In this document: positions 63,260 to 64,000 of the stretch, piece after piece
Layout: each line of letters begins with the position of its first letter
Numbering within the stretch: the stretch's first letter is position 1
Position numbers and translations under genes: made by a program
NCBI RefSeq assembly: GCF_012034335.1
Contig: NZ_JAATHJ010000015.1
Span: forward strand, 1 to 64,000
Source of the DNA: Alkalicoccus luteus
GTDB lineage: Bacteria; Bacillota; Bacilli; Bacillales; Salisediminibacteriaceae
Direction: 5' to 3'
DNA: 64,000 nucleotides
The notes under the pieces: generated by a model
What the model saw: the letters and a program-made list of their open reading frames with translations, nothing else
Database searches by the model: none
What the model was told of the DNA's origin: nothing

Positions 63260-64000
63260 TTAGTTATGTTCTTCTACCAGAAAGACGTAGCGTCCACTCC
63301 CGATTTTCAGCTTACTGCCGGCAAGGCCCGTTGCGGCTGTCAGCTGCACTTCTTTCATACCGGCCCGGCGCCCCTTCTGAAAGGAAAACCGGCAGCCGTT
63401 CAGAAACAGATCCGTTCCGTCCTGCTGAAAGCCAAACAGACGGCTCCACTCTGCTGTGACTGCATCCGGGTCCGGCGTTTCCCAGACCGCACCCGCGGCC
63501 TGAATCGGACCGCTCTCGTGCGTCAGCGCCCCCAGCTGGCTGAGCATTTGTCTGCGCGCTGCTTCATCGTCGCCCCATTCCATGAGAAACGGATACGGAA
63601 CGCCCGCCGTTTCGCCCTCAATCGGCAGCATGCGCCACTTCAGAAGCGTACCGTCCGCCGTGCGGTGCTCACCGTAGCGGATGTCCGCTGCAAGGCCCTT
63701 CTCCTGCAGCGCCTTTGCAGCCTTGTCGAGATCATCCGTCCGGAGGGCAATCCGGCTCATCGCTTCATCACCGGGCAGATGCTTCAGGGAATCGAGCGAA
63801 ATGAGATTGCGCTCCTCTGATTCCCTCACGACCGCCTCATTTTCGATGCCGATGAATTCCATATAGGTTAAGTCTGCATAGAGCAGCCGGTTCCAAGTAC
63901 CCCATTTTTCGTGAGATCCGCCTGCAATGACGGTTAAGCCGGCGCTTCGGCACTGTTCTGCTGCCTGCTCCGGATCGTTTACATAGTGAACGACATGGTC
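63260..64000 (-). CDS. VOC / glyoxalase-like protein, partial
   Basis: The frame is open from the stop at 63260 to the window edge (247 codons), so the start lies outside. The upstream part reads DHVVHYVNDPEQAAEQCRS, the start of a Glyoxalase_3-type domain, and continues through LTVIAGGSHEKWGTWN and LYADLTYMEFIGIENE. A second half-domain follows (AVWETPDPDAVTAEWSRLFGF). Enzyme or binding role is not clear. The ATG at 63862 is internal. Convergent with the Lrp-family gene. Confidence 0.8.
   Translation of the reverse strand, partial: DHVVHYVNDPEQAAEQCRSAGLTVIAGGSHEKWGTWNRLLYADLTYMEFIGIENEAVVRESEERNLISLDSLKHLPGDEAMSRIALRTDDLDKAAKALQEKGLAADIRYGEHRTADGTLLKWRMLPIEGETAGVPYPFLMEWGDDEAARRQMLSQLGALTHESGPIQAAGAVWETPDPDAVTAEWSRLFGFQQDGTDLFLNGCRFSFQKGRRAGMKEVQLTAATGLAGSKLKIGSGRYVFLVEEHN

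Overview
The window looks like the chromosome of a moderately halophilic or haloalkaliphilic member of the Bacillaceae. The support is Bacillus-type gene content (glutamate synthase pair, YclNOPQ-like iron uptake, LutABC, RocB, YhfW, MgtE), strong AGGAGG ribosome binding sites, an ectoine operon (ectAB plus ectC), and acid-rich secreted proteins. Two ParB (parS) sites and one Noc-type palindrome suggest it lies in the origin-proximal part of the chromosome. Genus cannot be fixed from the sequence alone. No tRNA, rRNA or CRISPR array was seen.

Layout. 1-9.5 kb: a partial ORF, the glutamate synthase genes (minus strand) separated by a structured 144-bp tandem repeat, then a succinate-semialdehyde dehydrogenase followed by the first copy of a ~480-bp inverted-repeat element. 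9.5-17.6 kb: an ABC ATPase, AEC and AGCS transporters, a DinB-like protein, and a Fur-controlled siderophore uptake operon. 18-25 kb: an AT-richer island holding a complete paeninodin-type lasso peptide cluster (cyclase, precursor, kinase, RRE, protease, nucleotidyltransferase, exporter). The 52-codon precursor gene at 22647-22805 overlaps the cyclase stop codon. 25-32 kb: a peroxiredoxin-like protein, an MFS transporter, a UDG-fold-like protein, a thiamine-binding protein, a class F sortase beside a likely anchored substrate, and a Rieske/FAD oxidoreductase. 32-38.5 kb: a catabolite-controlled aldehyde dehydrogenase with DUF779, a SAM-riboswitch-like leader in front of an unknown small gene, RocB, and small proteins. 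38.5-41 kb: ectC, ectB, ectA. 41-49.4 kb: a PLD-like protein, a second element copy between two identical terminators, an APH-like kinase, YqcI-like protein, Fe-ADH, a NADH oxidase with an array of Rex-like operators, and a third element copy interrupted by an ORF-less group IIC intron. 49.7-64 kb: a secreted lipase-like protein, a small alarmone synthetase behind a Rex-like box, a quinone reductase, an orphan structured leader before a small Cys-pair protein, the lactate operon lutP-lutABC-lutR, a perfect parS, mgtE, an Lrp regulator and a partial VOC protein.

How it fits together. Many genes concern osmoadaptation (ectoine and its glutamate precursor), redox balance (Nox, lactate oxidation, alcohol and aldehyde dehydrogenases), iron uptake and envelope functions. 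The most striking items are the lasso cluster with an unusually long two-cysteine core and a C-terminal Ser that suits the adjacent kinase, the terminator-targeting inverted-repeat element with a nested intron, and a promoter-leader-terminator unit at 53451-53659 carrying two hairpins with the same nine-base loop.
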